A stretch of 64,000 nucleotides of DNA from JAAELZ01 sp965237485 (GCA_965237485.1 CBDEFQ010000004.1:1-64000); one strand, 5' to 3'; numbered from the stretch's first letter, positions 1-8,549 are shown. Notes: generated by a model not told the origin, from the letters alone. Program-made: numbers and translations.

Positions 1-490
1 TGATGCGAATACCATTGTCTTTGAGTACACCGGTAAACGCCTCACTGGTAAATTGCGCACCTTGATCGCTGTTAAAGATATCAGGCTTGCCGTAGTAATG
101 CAGTGCCTCTTCCATCGGGATATAAGTTATATCGGTACACCAAGCTTGATTGGGTTGATTGATGGCCAACCCACCTAGCAGATAAGGATAAATCTTGTGC
201 CCCGCCTTCTTCTTGCTGGTGTTAGGCCTAGGATAGATGGCTTTAATGCCCATCTTACGCATTAAGCGTCGCACATGTTTACGGTCAACTCGGTGGCCTA
301 CATCTTGCAACACATCACGAATGCGTCTACTGCCAAGAAAGGGCCGATTGAGGTGAATGCGATCAATCAGATGCATCAGTTCCAAGTCATCCTCATTAGC
401 AGGTGAGGTTTTGTAATAAACATGGGAACGATGAATCTTCAACAATTTACACTGACGAACTAACGATAGTTTATTGCTTTTATTAATCAT
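1..490 (-). pseudogene. IS3-type OrfB transposase, partial and internally deleted
   Basis: Read on the minus strand from the ATG at 490, the frame encodes an N-terminal HTH_21-like region, then the rve core with a first catalytic Asp in WCTDITYIPM and a second in DIFNSDQGAQFTSEAF. The frame runs off the window at residue 163. Between TYIPM and EEALHYYGKPD (near 108-115) the usual stretch of roughly 35-40 residues of the catalytic core is missing, without loss of frame. The copy is therefore probably inactive. The family and the catalytic residues are seen; loss of activity is inferred. Confidence 0.75.
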
Positions 491-510
491 AGTTTTGCGC
501 TCAGGTCTGT

Positions 511-792
511 TTAACGACCGAGCGCTTTTGATAAAAAATCGTTTTCCATGGTGATTTCACCGATCTTTGCCTGTAATGATTTAATCTCTGATTCTCGGTT
601 TGGAGATAAGCCTGTGCCTGATGCAAAGACTTCAGCTGAGCTATCGAGCAATTGTTTCTTCCACTTGACGATAAGATTTGCATTGATGTCATAACGACTA
701 GCAAGATTGCTTAATGTTTCATCACCTTTGATTGCTGCAAGAGCAACTTTGGCTTTGAATTGTGGGGCATGGTTTCTACGCTTTTTACTCAT
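511..792 (-). CDS. IS3-type OrfA (helix-turn-helix transposase subunit)
   Basis: This 93-residue protein starts MSKKRRNHAPQFKAKVALAA, the usual IS3-family OrfA opening, with an HTH around residues 10-50 and a leucine-rich C-terminal helix that normally joins OrfB. It binds the IS ends. orfB starts 21 bases downstream in another frame, as expected for elements that make an OrfAB fusion by -1 frameshifting; a run of T (near 531-540 on the opposite strand) is a possible slip site. OrfA looks intact, but its partner orfB is deleted. Confidence 0.8.
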   Translation of the reverse strand: MSKKRRNHAPQFKAKVALAAIKGDETLSNLASRYDINANLIVKWKKQLLDSSAEVFASGTGLSPNRESEIKSLQAKIGEITMENDFLSKALGR

Positions 793-879
793 TTTCTGTT
801 CCTCGTTTTGAACAATTATAAAACAGAAAATAACTCCTTATTTTGGCCTTCAACCTGTCCTAATCATGGGGTCCACTTC

Positions 880-1119
880 AGTATTCGCATCAGCATGGAT
901 GGCAAAGGTGCTTGGCGTGACAATGTATTTGTTGAGCGCTTATGGCGCAGCGTGAAATATGAGGAAGTCTATTTGCAAGCCTACCAATCGATGAAAGAGG
1001 CAAAAGACGGCATTGGCTCCTGGATAAACTATTACAACCAAGAGCGTAAACATCAAACATTGGGCATGGTCCCTGACATGATGTATGATCCATGTCGCGG
1101 CCTGAAATTGGCTGCTTAA
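880..1119 (+). pseudogene. IS3-type OrfB, C-terminal fragment
   Basis: The frame encodes IRISMDGKGAWRDNVFVERL and on to the stop at 1117-1119, including the third catalytic Glu in the DNVFVERLWRSVKYEEVYL block and the usual LGMVPDMMY end. The N-terminal two thirds are absent. The upstream in-frame ATG at 760 lies inside the neighbouring element and is not a real start. No function is expected. Confidence 0.75.
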
Positions 1120-1171
1120 TCAGCTGAAAATAACTCCTAAGCCATCTGTCCTAAAAAGCGGGGTCCACTTC
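880..1171 (+). mobile_element. 3' fragment of the same IS3-type element, opposite orientation
   Basis: This segment carries the C-terminal end of an orfB of the same IS type and ends in the repeat GGGGTCCACTTC at 1160-1171. It abuts the outer end of the minus-strand copy at 879 directly. Its first bases, GTATTCGCATCA (881-892), are the reverse complement of the first 12 bases of the window. The two pieces are therefore split at the same point of orfB. This fits insertion of one copy into another, an inversion within one copy, or a contig edge. Confidence 0.7.
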
Positions 1172-1347
1172 TGGCTCTACCTAACTAATACTTAAGAATC
1201 GGTAGTGCTTGCCTAGGTATAGTTGAGTAATCTAAACCTATACAAGGTATTTAAGCATAGCCATTCCCATGATTGATGTGTCATAAACCACATATAAAGA
1301 CAAAAAACTAAGAAATTTTTACAGTAAATTCTGGCCTAAAACATAAA

Positions 1348-1376
1348 ACGCCGCCAAATCAGAAATTTGGCGGCGT
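1348..1376 (-). terminator. Rho-independent terminator of the tRNA-Asn unit
   Basis: A perfect 12-bp stem (1348-1359 pairs with 1365-1376, rich in GCCGCC) has a 5-base loop. On the minus strand it is followed by TTTTATGTTTTA. It lies 15 bases past the 3' end of tRNA-Asn and closes that single-gene transcript. Confidence 0.85.
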
Positions 1377-1390
1377 GATTAGAACGAAAT

Positions 1391-1466
1391 TGGCTCCTTG
1401 AGCTGGGCTCGAACCAGCGACCTAATGATTAACAGTCATTTGCTCTACCAACTGAGCTATCAAGGA
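1391..1466 (-). tRNA. tRNA-Asn (anticodon GTT)
   Basis: A 76-base cloverleaf is read on the minus strand, with acceptor stem TCCTTG/CAAGGA, the D arm, anticodon loop CTGTTAA giving GTT, T arm GGTTCGAGCC and an encoded CCA at 1391-1393. It inserts asparagine at AAC and AAT codons. It has its own promoter at 1483-1511 and a terminator at 1348-1376, so it is transcribed alone. Confidence 0.96.
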
Positions 1467-1482
1467 TTATTTGAGACGCGCG

Positions 1483-1511
1483 ATGATACTCACCCTCTCG
1501 CTTTAGGTCAA
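1483..1511 (-). promoter_or_regulatory. Sigma-70 promoter of tRNA-Asn, abutted by an IS
   Basis: On the minus strand, -35 TTGACC (1506-1511) and -10 TATCAT (1483-1488) are separated by 17 bases. A GC-rich discriminator (CGCGCG) follows, typical of growth-rate-controlled stable-RNA promoters. The 5-bp target duplication of the neighbouring IS (1512-1516) begins at the very next base, so everything upstream of the -35 box has been replaced by IS sequence. Confidence 0.8.
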
Positions 1512-1516
1512 TTGTT

Positions 1517-1584
1517 AGTCTTGTCCAACATGAAATGATACTGAGTGAAGAGTCTTGTCCAACATGAAATGATACTGAGCGAAG
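1517..1584 (+). repeat. Two tandem 34-bp end repeats of the DDE IS
   Basis: Two adjacent 34-bp units, 1517-1550 and 1551-1584, differ by one base (TGAG followed by T or C). A third, more diverged unit lies just inside the IS3-type insertion, at about 3217-3250. The right end of the element has only one such unit. The unit resembles the right-end repeat (AGTCTATTCC... and GAAATGATACYGAG), so these are probably transposase-binding sites. Confidence 0.75.
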
Positions 1585-1614
1585 CGGCAATTTTCAGGGT
1601 AGTTGCACATTTTC

Positions 1615-2664
1615 CTACGCAGCCAATAATACTTCTTTTTGTGGGTTCAGCGCAACCGCACCACAAGGCCGCCAATTTCGGGTTTGGCCAGACCACCGAT
1701 TAGGTTTTGCTGCTTTAGCTTCCTGATAAACAACTTCTCGTTTTGCTAATAGGGCACTATCTTCACCGCGATAACGCTGGCCAGGTGTAACGTAGCGTAT
1801 AGCACTGTGACGATGTTCTTCGTTATACCATTGCATAAACTTACCCACCCATTGGCGGGCGGCCTCTAAGCTATCGAAGCCTTGAGAAGGCCACGCAGGG
1901 CAATACTTTACCGTTCTAAACATGGATTCAATATAAGCGTTGTCATTGCTTACTCTTGGCCTTGAGTAAGAGGGCTTTATTCCTAATGCTTCTAACTTCG
2001 CTCTCATTGTGAACGATTTCATTGGGCTGCCATTATCACTGTGTAAGACGGGCATGCCATCGCAGCTGGCCACTTTTAGAGCCGCCTGAGACATCAACTG
2101 CGCACCTAATTCACCGCTTTCAACAGGATGTACTTCCCAGTGAACGCCATAGCGACTGTAAAGGTCTTCTACCATGTACAGGTAATAATGCTTGCCAATA
2201 GTACGCGTCGCCAAATAGGTGATATCCCACATCCACACAGCATTAGGTTTTAGCGCTATATGAGTATCGGGTGTTCGGGACTGCTTTTGTTTGGCGCGGC
2301 CGCGGTGCTTCAATTGCCCATGCGCCTTGAGAACTCGATAAAAGCTAGACTCGCTGGCCACATAAATACCTTTGTCAGCCAACTGCGGTACTATTTGCGA
2401 CGGCGGCAAATGATTGTATGCCGATTCATTACATATCGATAAAATGTGTTGCTGCTCTTGCTCGCTTAGTTTATTGCCAGGTACTGGCTTTTCTACCAAA
2501 GGACGTTGATCACTGCGGATACTATCTTCTCCTTTTGGCTTCCAACGTCTAAGCGTAGACTCGGCAAGGCCAACCAACTCACAAGCACTTGAACGCTTTG
2601 AACCTGCGTCTACTGCTTCATTAACATCATTGATTACTTTAATGCGCGTCTGAGTCGTAATCAT
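1615..2664 (-). CDS. IS3-like OrfB transposase (DDE integrase core)
   Basis: From the ATG at 2664 this is a 349-residue protein with an N-terminal HTH, then an rve catalytic core with Asp in MWDITYLATR, Asp in LHSDNGSPM and Glu in AYIESMFRTVKY. It ends with the usual NEEHRHSAIRYVTPGQRY segment. It cuts and joins the IS ends. I chose the ATG whose ATGA overlaps the orfA stop; a longer frame begins at 2682 inside orfA. The element looks complete and could be active. Confidence 0.88.
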   Translation of the reverse strand: MITTQTRIKVINDVNEAVDAGSKRSSACELVGLAESTLRRWKPKGEDSIRSDQRPLVEKPVPGNKLSEQEQQHILSICNESAYNHLPPSQIVPQLADKGIYVASESSFYRVLKAHGQLKHRGRAKQKQSRTPDTHIALKPNAVWMWDITYLATRTIGKHYYLYMVEDLYSRYGVHWEVHPVESGELGAQLMSQAALKVASCDGMPVLHSDNGSPMKSFTMRAKLEALGIKPSYSRPRVSNDNAYIESMFRTVKYCPAWPSQGFDSLEAARQWVGKFMQWYNEEHRHSAIRYVTPGQRYRGEDSALLAKREVVYQEAKAAKPNRWSGQTRNWRPCGAVALNPQKEVLLAA

Positions 2665-3152
2665 ACTTCCTCGTCCTCCCAAAGCGCCTGAAACTTTTTT
2701 TGTAATACTAATAATGCGGCCGTTTCAGCCAAGGCTTTATCTTTGCGGCGCAGCTGGGTTTCTAGCTTCTTCTTGTCTTTTTTTAACGCACGTATTTCAT
2801 CGCGCGCAACTTTAGGGCTAATGAGAGCCTCATCAACACCATTAATACAAGCTTCTCGCCATTGCGTTATTTGAGTAGGGTATAGGCCTTTCTCTCGGCA
2901 ATACGCAGATAATTCTTGTTCATTCATCGCAGCAGTTTCAAGAACTACGGTGAACTTAGTTTGGCAATCCCACTGATTAGATGAATCACTATTAGGCATT
3001 AAAACTCCTGATCGTCTGGCTTTATTTCGCCAATCATACAAGGTTTGAACACTGATTCCTTCTTCTCTAGATATTTCTGCGAAGGACTGACTATTTGATG
3101 ATAATAATTTAGATAAAACAGCTTCTCTTCGTTCTACGCTATATTTCGGCAT
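2661..3152 (-). CDS. IS3-like OrfA (DNA-binding transposase subunit)
   Basis: This 163-residue protein opens MPKYSVERREAVLSKLL and has two helix-turn-helix segments (about residues 18-48 and 70-105) and a charged coiled coil (about 115-150). It is expected to recognise the IS ends and pair with OrfB. Its stop TGA overlaps the orfB ATG, suggesting translational coupling rather than the frameshift used by classical IS3 elements. It is identical to the copy at 47213-47704. Confidence 0.85.
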   Translation of the reverse strand: MPKYSVERREAVLSKLLSSNSQSFAEISREEGISVQTLYDWRNKARRSGVLMPNSDSSNQWDCQTKFTVVLETAAMNEQELSAYCREKGLYPTQITQWREACINGVDEALISPKVARDEIRALKKDKKKLETQLRRKDKALAETAALLVLQKKFQALWEDEEV

Positions 3153-3274
3153 GAGTATTTCTCCGCCGCCCCTTGTGAATTAAAATGTGTGCAACTACCC
3201 TGACGTCTGGGGGAAGGGACTGATTCTAATCGGAAATGATACCGAACTAATCTAATTTCTGTTCATGATGGTGA

Positions 3275-4516
3275 ATGAATACCATTATGAATGACCACCA
3301 TATAGATACCCTTGATAAGGCACGCTTGTTGCTACAAGGCACTGATGAAATCGATCTGGCAATCGACGGTAAACGCAATCGCTATGATTTCATCAAACGC
3401 ACCTTAATGCGTTTCAAATACAGCAAACTGGGTCGAGCCGATAAGAGTCTTGTGCTGCGTTATATCACACGCATCAGCGGTTACTCTTATGTGCAAGTGA
3501 AACGCCTGGCTGCCAGCTATCTCAAGCACGGTAGAATCAAGTGGCGACATCGTGCCACAAGGGGCTTTGCTAGACGCTATAGCAATCAAGACATTAAGCT
3601 TCTAGCAGATATGGATGAACTCCACGGTACGTTATCAGGCCATGCCACTAAGAAACTCTGTGAGCGCGCCTTAGTTGTCTATGAGCAAACTGAGTATGCC
3701 AACCTGGCACCTATCTCGGTTTCTCATCTATACAATCTACGCCGATCTAAACCCTACCAGAACAATCGCCGTCACTTTGAAAAGACGCATTCTAAGCCTT
3801 CTTCTATCGGCCAAAGACGTAAGCCACAGCCAGAAGGTCAACCTGGCTATAGCCGTGTAGATACAGTGCATCAGGGCGATAAGGACAAGGTTAAAGGGGT
3901 CTATCATATCAACGCCGTTGATGAGATCACCCCGTTTGAAGTCGTGTCTTCTACACAGAAAATATCAGAGCCATTCTTGATGCCTATTCTCACTCAAATG
4001 CTAGAGCAATTCCCCTTTGTGATTAAAGGCTTTCATGCCGATAATGGCAGTGAATACATTAACCAATCGGTGGTGCGATTGTTGAATAAGCTATTAATCG
4101 AGTTGACCAAATCCAGGGCTAGACACCGTAACGACCATGCCTTAGTTGAGTGCAACAATGGGGCCATCGTGCGCAAGCATCTTGGCTTCATGCATATCCC
4201 GCAAAAATATGCGCCTGAGATTAATCAATTTGCCACCGACTTTCTTAACCCTTATTTGAATTATCACCGACCTTGTTTCTTCCCACAGATCAGCACTAAC
4301 AACAAAGGAAAACAAGTCAAAACCTATCCATATCGAAACATGATGACGCCTTATGAAAAACTCAAATCGTTGACCAATGCACAGTCATATCTTAAAACTC
4401 ACATCTCGTTTACAATGCTTGACGATATCGTTTATCAGATGACTGATAATGAGGCAGCAAAACAACTCAATGAGGAAAAAACTAAACTCTTTAAAAACAT
4501 CTTTGAACAGGAATGA
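3275..4516 (+). CDS. Transposase with integrase catalytic core (IS family not assigned)
   Basis: This 413-residue protein has an N-terminal HTH region (about residues 60-110) and an rve-type core with Asp in RVDTVHQGD (about 200), Asp in FHADNGSEY (about 258) and Glu near ALVECNNGAI (about 295). Related proteins are annotated as integrase catalytic region transposases. The frame is full length here. The second copy (63013 onward) differs by a few substitutions, for example Pro/Arg in the LAPISVSHL block and Glu/Lys at the last residue. Whether it still moves is unknown. Confidence 0.85.
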   Translation: MNTIMNDHHIDTLDKARLLLQGTDEIDLAIDGKRNRYDFIKRTLMRFKYSKLGRADKSLVLRYITRISGYSYVQVKRLAASYLKHGRIKWRHRATRGFARRYSNQDIKLLADMDELHGTLSGHATKKLCERALVVYEQTEYANLAPISVSHLYNLRRSKPYQNNRRHFEKTHSKPSSIGQRRKPQPEGQPGYSRVDTVHQGDKDKVKGVYHINAVDEITPFEVVSSTQKISEPFLMPILTQMLEQFPFVIKGFHADNGSEYINQSVVRLLNKLLIELTKSRARHRNDHALVECNNGAIVRKHLGFMHIPQKYAPEINQFATDFLNPYLNYHRPCFFPQISTNNKGKQVKTYPYRNMMTPYEKLKSLTNAQSYLKTHISFTMLDDIVYQMTDNEAAKQLNEEKTKLFKNIFEQE

Positions 4517-4632
4517 CAATCAACTTCTCGGTATCATTCCTGTATTGGAATAGACTTTGTTGAACGCTAAAAATTCAGATGTCTTAGTAACCTTATATTC
4601 GCCCAAATTAGGCTTATATGATTACGCTTTAT

Positions 4633-5199
4633 TTAGGCTTTGGGTAGCGTTACGCCCTGCTGCCCTTGGTACTTGCCGCCGCGGTCTTTATACGATACTT
4701 CGCACTCTTCATCCGACTCAAAGAATAGCACTTGGGCAACGCCTTCATTGGCGTAAATTTTTGCAGGTAGCGTAGTGGTATTTGAAAACTCTAAGGTCAC
4801 ATGGCCTTCCCATTCGGGCTCAAAAGGGGTGACATTAACGATAATGCCGCAACGAGCATAGGTACTTTTGCCTAAACAAATGGTTAATACGTTTCGAGGG
4901 ATTTTAAAATATTCTACTGTGCGTGCCAGCGCAAAAGAATTGGGCGGGATAATACAAACATCGCCAGTGTATTTTACAAAACTCTCGTCAGAGAAATTCT
5001 TGGGGTCGACAATGGCAGAATTGATATTAGTGAAAATACGAAACTCGTTAGCGCAACGGATATCGTAACCATAGCTAGAGGTGCCATAGGAGATTAGTTT
5101 GCCATTTTCATCTTCGCGTACTTGGCCCGGCTCGAAGGGGGAGATCATATCGGTAGACCGCGCCATGTGCTTGATCCAGCGGTCAGATTTAATTGCCAT
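4633..5199 (-). CDS. dcd: dCTP deaminase
   Basis: Dcd converts dCTP to dUTP, feeding dTMP synthesis. The 188 residues (Escherichia coli Dcd is 193) contain the conserved SYGYDIRC segment, the LGKSTYARCG nucleotide-binding loop and the catalytic Glu in TLEFSNTT. It acts as a trimer in the cytosol. It lies 38 bases downstream of mrp on the same strand, so the two are probably cotranscribed. The DDE IS ends 72 bases beyond its stop and does not touch the gene. Confidence 0.95.
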   Translation of the reverse strand: MAIKSDRWIKHMARSTDMISPFEPGQVREDENGKLISYGTSSYGYDIRCANEFRIFTNINSAIVDPKNFSDESFVKYTGDVCIIPPNSFALARTVEYFKIPRNVLTICLGKSTYARCGIIVNVTPFEPEWEGHVTLEFSNTTTLPAKIYANEGVAQVLFFESDEECEVSYKDRGGKYQGQQGVTLPKA

Positions 5200-5237
5200 A
5201 TTTTCTACAGGTTATTAAGGTTGGGTGTTCTCGCGCT

Positions 5238-6323
5238 TTAGTTCTGCTGGATAACGATATTTGGAAACGCCGCTGAATAATCCTTCTTACGGTCTGCCAA
5301 GCGAGCAGCGGTTTTACGTGCGATGGCTTTATATTTCATCGCAACAGCGCCATCAGGGTCGGCAGCCACAGTTGGCTTGCCTCTGTCGCCGTGTTCGCGA
5401 ATTACGCCTTCTAGCGGAATATCGCCTAACAACTCAATGTCATAATCTGCGGCGATTTGTTGCCCGCCACCAGAGCCAAAAATGTGTTCCTCATGCCCGC
5501 AGCTACTGCATATATGCGTGCTCATGTTTTCAATCACACCTAGGATGGGAATTTCTACTTTCTCGAACATTTTGACGGCTCTACGCGCGTCGATCAGTGA
5601 AATATCCTGTGGTGTGGTGACGATCACCGAGCCAGTAACCGGCACTTTTTGTGCAAGGGTGAGTTGAATGTCACCGGTGCCTGGTGGTAAGTCAATAATT
5701 AGGTAATCTAAGTCTTTCCAACGGGTATCGCGTAATAATTGCTCTAGCGCCTGCGTTACCATTGGGCCGCGCCAAATCATCGGTGTGTCTTCTTCAATTA
5801 AATAGCCGATAGACATGGTTTGAATATGATAACTATTCATCGGTTGTAATGATTTGCCATCTGAGGTGGGCTGCCCACTAAGCCCAAACATGCGCGGCTG
5901 GCTAGGCCCGTAGATGTCGGCATCTAGTATGCCTACCGCGGCGCCTTCAGAAGATAACGCTAGGGCTAAGTTGGCTGAAACAGTTGATTTGCCCACGCCG
6001 CCCTTACCAGAGGCCACAGCGATTATATTTTTGACTCCATCAATGGGTTTGGTGCCTTCTTGCACAGCGTGAGAATCAATGTCAGACCTTACAGAGGCCT
6101 CTACACTTTCGACGCCGTCGACTTTGGAGACTAGATCAGTAATTTGGCCCCTTAGCTCATCATGGTAACTATTCGCTGGATAGCCCAAAATAATATCAAT
6201 AGCTATCTTGTTACCCTTTATACGGATATCACTTACCGCCTTGCTAGTAATTAGTGATTTGCCATTGTGCGGGTCTATCAATGATTCAAGGCTTGATTCA
6301 ATCGTGCTTTTATCTAAGGACAT
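5238..6323 (-). CDS. mrp: Mrp/ApbC iron-sulfur cluster carrier ATPase
   Basis: Mrp-type P-loop ATPases carry Fe-S clusters to apoproteins. The protein has an N-terminal MIP18-like domain (about residues 1-85), the deviant Walker A GKGGVGKST (about 108-116) and the paired-cysteine motif CSSC that holds a bridging cluster at the dimer interface. I chose the ATG at 6323, giving 361 residues as in the family; the open frame extends to a TTG at 6392 with no family similarity. Being next to dcd and opposite metG is a common gammaproteobacterial order. Confidence 0.93.
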   Translation of the reverse strand: MSLDKSTIESSLESLIDPHNGKSLITSKAVSDIRIKGNKIAIDIILGYPANSYHDELRGQITDLVSKVDGVESVEASVRSDIDSHAVQEGTKPIDGVKNIIAVASGKGGVGKSTVSANLALALSSEGAAVGILDADIYGPSQPRMFGLSGQPTSDGKSLQPMNSYHIQTMSIGYLIEEDTPMIWRGPMVTQALEQLLRDTRWKDLDYLIIDLPPGTGDIQLTLAQKVPVTGSVIVTTPQDISLIDARRAVKMFEKVEIPILGVIENMSTHICSSCGHEEHIFGSGGGQQIAADYDIELLGDIPLEGVIREHGDRGKPTVAADPDGAVAMKYKAIARKTAARLADRKKDYSAAFPNIVIQQN

Positions 6324-6505
6324 GGGCTGGTTAGGAGAAATTCTAGAATTATATTGTTGGTGAGAATATGGGGCTCGTAAATACACTATCAAGCCTCTGG
6401 TTTAAGGATGCCAATTGCGTATAATTTGCCTTCTTTCGCGCGCCGACTATACGCATATTTTAGGCGCATAACTATAACCTTAAAGAGAGTTGATTATTTA
6501 GCCAA

Positions 6506-8545
6506 ATGGCACAGTCGAGACGAATTCTAGTTACCAGTGCATTGCCTTATGCTAATGGCCCCATCCATATTGGGCATTTAGTTGAATATATTCAGGTGGA
6601 CATTTGGGTGCGCTTTCAAAAAATGCGCGGCAACGAATGCTATTTTGTTTGTGCCGATGATGCACATGGCACGCCAATTATGTTGCGCGCGGAAGCAGAA
6701 GGCGTTACGCCACAACAGTTGATCGATCGAGTGCATACCGAACATTTCGCTGATTTCAGTGGCTTTGGCGTCGATTTTGATAATTATTACACTACCCACT
6801 CCGATGAAAATCGCGAAATCTCGTCGCAGATTTACGAAAAGCTCAAGGCAAATGGCCATATAAAGCGCGAGACTATTCAGCAGCTCTATGACCCTGAGCG
6901 CGCGATGTTTTTGCCGGATCGATTTGTAAAGGGCACTTGCCCGAATTGCAAATCGGAAGAGCAATATGGTGATAATTGCGATGTTTGCGGCGAGACCTAT
7001 TCGCCTACCGATTTGATCAACCCGGTGTCTGTAGTATCCGGTGCCACACCAGAGCAAAGAGATTCAGAGCAGCTGTTTTTTAAACTCAGTGATTTTCAGG
7101 GGTTTCTAGAGACATGGTTAGATCAAGGGCACACCCAATCTGAGATTGCTAACAAGCAAAAAGAGCTTTTCAAAGACACCTTATTTGATTGGGATATTTC
7201 TCGAAATGCACCGTATTGGGGTTTTGAAATCCCAGGCGAAAAGGGCAAGTATTTTTATGTGTGGATGGATGCGCCGATTGGTTATCTCGCCAGTTTTAAA
7301 AACTTGTGTGACCGAACCGATGGCTTAGAGTTTGATGATTTCTTAGCGCGAGACAGTGAATGCGAAATGATCCATTTTATTGGCAAAGATATTGCGCGAT
7401 TTCACACCTTGTTTTGGCCAGCAACTTTGCATGGTTCGGGTCATCGCACGCCTAGCAATGTGTGGTGCCATGGTTTTCTGACCGTTGATGGCCAAAAAAT
7501 GTCTAAGTCGAAGGGCACGTTCATTATGGCGCGCACTTATTTAAACAACTTAAACCCAGAATATTTGCGCTACTACTTCGCCACCAAGTTGGATGACACC
7601 ATCGATGACCTTGATTTAAATTTAAGCGATTTTCAGGCGCGGGTAAATTCAGACTTGGTCGGGAAGCTAGTGAATATTGCCAGCCGTTGTGCAGGGTTTA
7701 TCGTGAAGCAGTTTGATGCCAAGCTGAGTAGTACATTGCCTGATCAAGCTTTGTTCAACACTTTTATCGCGTCAGAAACTATGATCAGCGACGCCTATGA
7801 CAAGCGCCAGTACAGCAAAGCAATGCGCGAAATAATGCGTCTGGCGGACCTAGCTAACCAGTATGTGGATGCAGCCGCTCCGTGGGTGCTTATTAAGGAC
7901 GCTGAGCGTAAAGATGAGGTGCAAGCAATTTGTACCCAAGGCATCAATTTATTTAAAGTGCTGGTCAATTACATTAAACCCGTGTTGCCTGAGCTGGCCC
8001 AACAAGCCGAAGCTTTCTTGAATGTCGATGCAATGCAATGGTCTGATATAAATAATGCGCTTGTGGACCATACAATCAATAAATTTAAACCCATGATGAC
8101 TCGTGTGGATGCAGAAAAGGTAGAGAAAATGGTCGAAGAATCTAAGCAAGGTGACACTGCACTCGCTGCGGCAAGTGCCAAAATAACCACTGGGGCGTTA
8201 GCGCAAGACCCAATTAGCGAGATGATCGATTTTGATACATTTGCTAAACTCGATTTGCGCGTCGTTAAAATAGACGATGCGCAGGCAGTACAAGGCGCAG
8301 ATAAGCTGTTACAGCTCACCCTAGATTTGGGCGGTGAACAACGCCAAGTATTTGCAGGAATAAAGTCTGCCTATGCGCCAGAAGATCTAATCGGTCGACA
8401 CACAGTGATGGTGGCGAACTTGGCCCCACGAAAAATGCGTTTTGGCGTATCCGAAGGTATGGTATTGGCGGCCGGGCCGGGCGGGGAAGATATTTACCTG
8501 CTAAACCCTGACGCTGGTGCTACGCCGGGGATGCGAGTTAAGTAA
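6506..8545 (+). CDS. metG: Methionyl-tRNA synthetase
   Basis: MetG charges tRNA-Met. The 679-residue protein has the class I HIGH-type motif in YANGPIHIGHL (about residue 15), the zinc knuckle CPNC...CDVCG (about 145-160), KMSKS (about 331) and a C-terminal EMAP/tRNA-binding dimerisation domain from about residue 575. Length matches the long bacterial form. It is divergent from mrp. A MITE-like element begins 5 bases after the stop codon, between it and the next gene. Confidence 0.97.
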   Translation: MAQSRRILVTSALPYANGPIHIGHLVEYIQVDIWVRFQKMRGNECYFVCADDAHGTPIMLRAEAEGVTPQQLIDRVHTEHFADFSGFGVDFDNYYTTHSDENREISSQIYEKLKANGHIKRETIQQLYDPERAMFLPDRFVKGTCPNCKSEEQYGDNCDVCGETYSPTDLINPVSVVSGATPEQRDSEQLFFKLSDFQGFLETWLDQGHTQSEIANKQKELFKDTLFDWDISRNAPYWGFEIPGEKGKYFYVWMDAPIGYLASFKNLCDRTDGLEFDDFLARDSECEMIHFIGKDIARFHTLFWPATLHGSGHRTPSNVWCHGFLTVDGQKMSKSKGTFIMARTYLNNLNPEYLRYYFATKLDDTIDDLDLNLSDFQARVNSDLVGKLVNIASRCAGFIVKQFDAKLSSTLPDQALFNTFIASETMISDAYDKRQYSKAMREIMRLADLANQYVDAAAPWVLIKDAERKDEVQAICTQGINLFKVLVNYIKPVLPELAQQAEAFLNVDAMQWSDINNALVDHTINKFKPMMTRVDAEKVEKMVEESKQGDTALAAASAKITTGALAQDPISEMIDFDTFAKLDLRVVKIDDAQAVQGADKLLQLTLDLGGEQRQVFAGIKSAYAPEDLIGRHTVMVANLAPRKMRFGVSEGMVLAAGPGGEDIYLLNPDAGATPGMRVK

Positions 8546-8549
8546 TTAA

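Larger units (their letters stand above)
1..879 (-). mobile_element. IS3-family element, running off the left edge
   Basis: The element reads right to left. Its outer end is at 879, where a 12-base terminal repeat (GAAGTGGACCCC on the minus strand) is followed by AGGACAG a few bases inward. The same arrangement ends the fragment at 1171. orfA and part of orfB follow in order. The far end is outside the window, so the target duplication cannot be checked. Two adjacent ORFs and a DDE orfB are typical of the IS3 family. Confidence 0.8.
1585..3213 (-). mobile_element. IS3-like element, copy 1 (1629 bp)
   Basis: The boundaries are where copies 1 and 2 (46137-47765) stop matching: CGGC at the left and GGGGG at the right. 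Inner terminal repeats are TCAGGGTAGTTGCACA and its complement. Flanking 3-bp duplications AAG (1582-1584 and 3214-3216) support the ends and fit an IS3-type element. It carries orfA and orfB with a 4-base ATGA overlap. The encoded proteins are identical in the two copies, so transposition was recent. Confidence 0.88.
1517..4556 (+). mobile_element. DDE-transposase IS (family uncertain), interrupted by an IS3-type element
   Basis: The right terminus (4525-4556) and the left terminus (from 1517) are related inverted repeats built around GAAATGATACCGA or GGAATGATACCGA. A 5-bp direct duplication TTGTT flanks the whole (1512-1516 and 4557-4561), which fixes the boundaries. Without the 1629-bp IS3-type insertion at 1585-3213 and its duplication the element is about 1.4 kb. 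It has one transposase gene. A second, partial copy begins at 62973 in the opposite orientation. Confidence 0.85.

Noticed and set aside
760..1119. A 119-codon plus-strand frame
   Set aside because: Its first 40 codons run antisense through the neighbouring IS end; only the part from 880 is transposase-derived.
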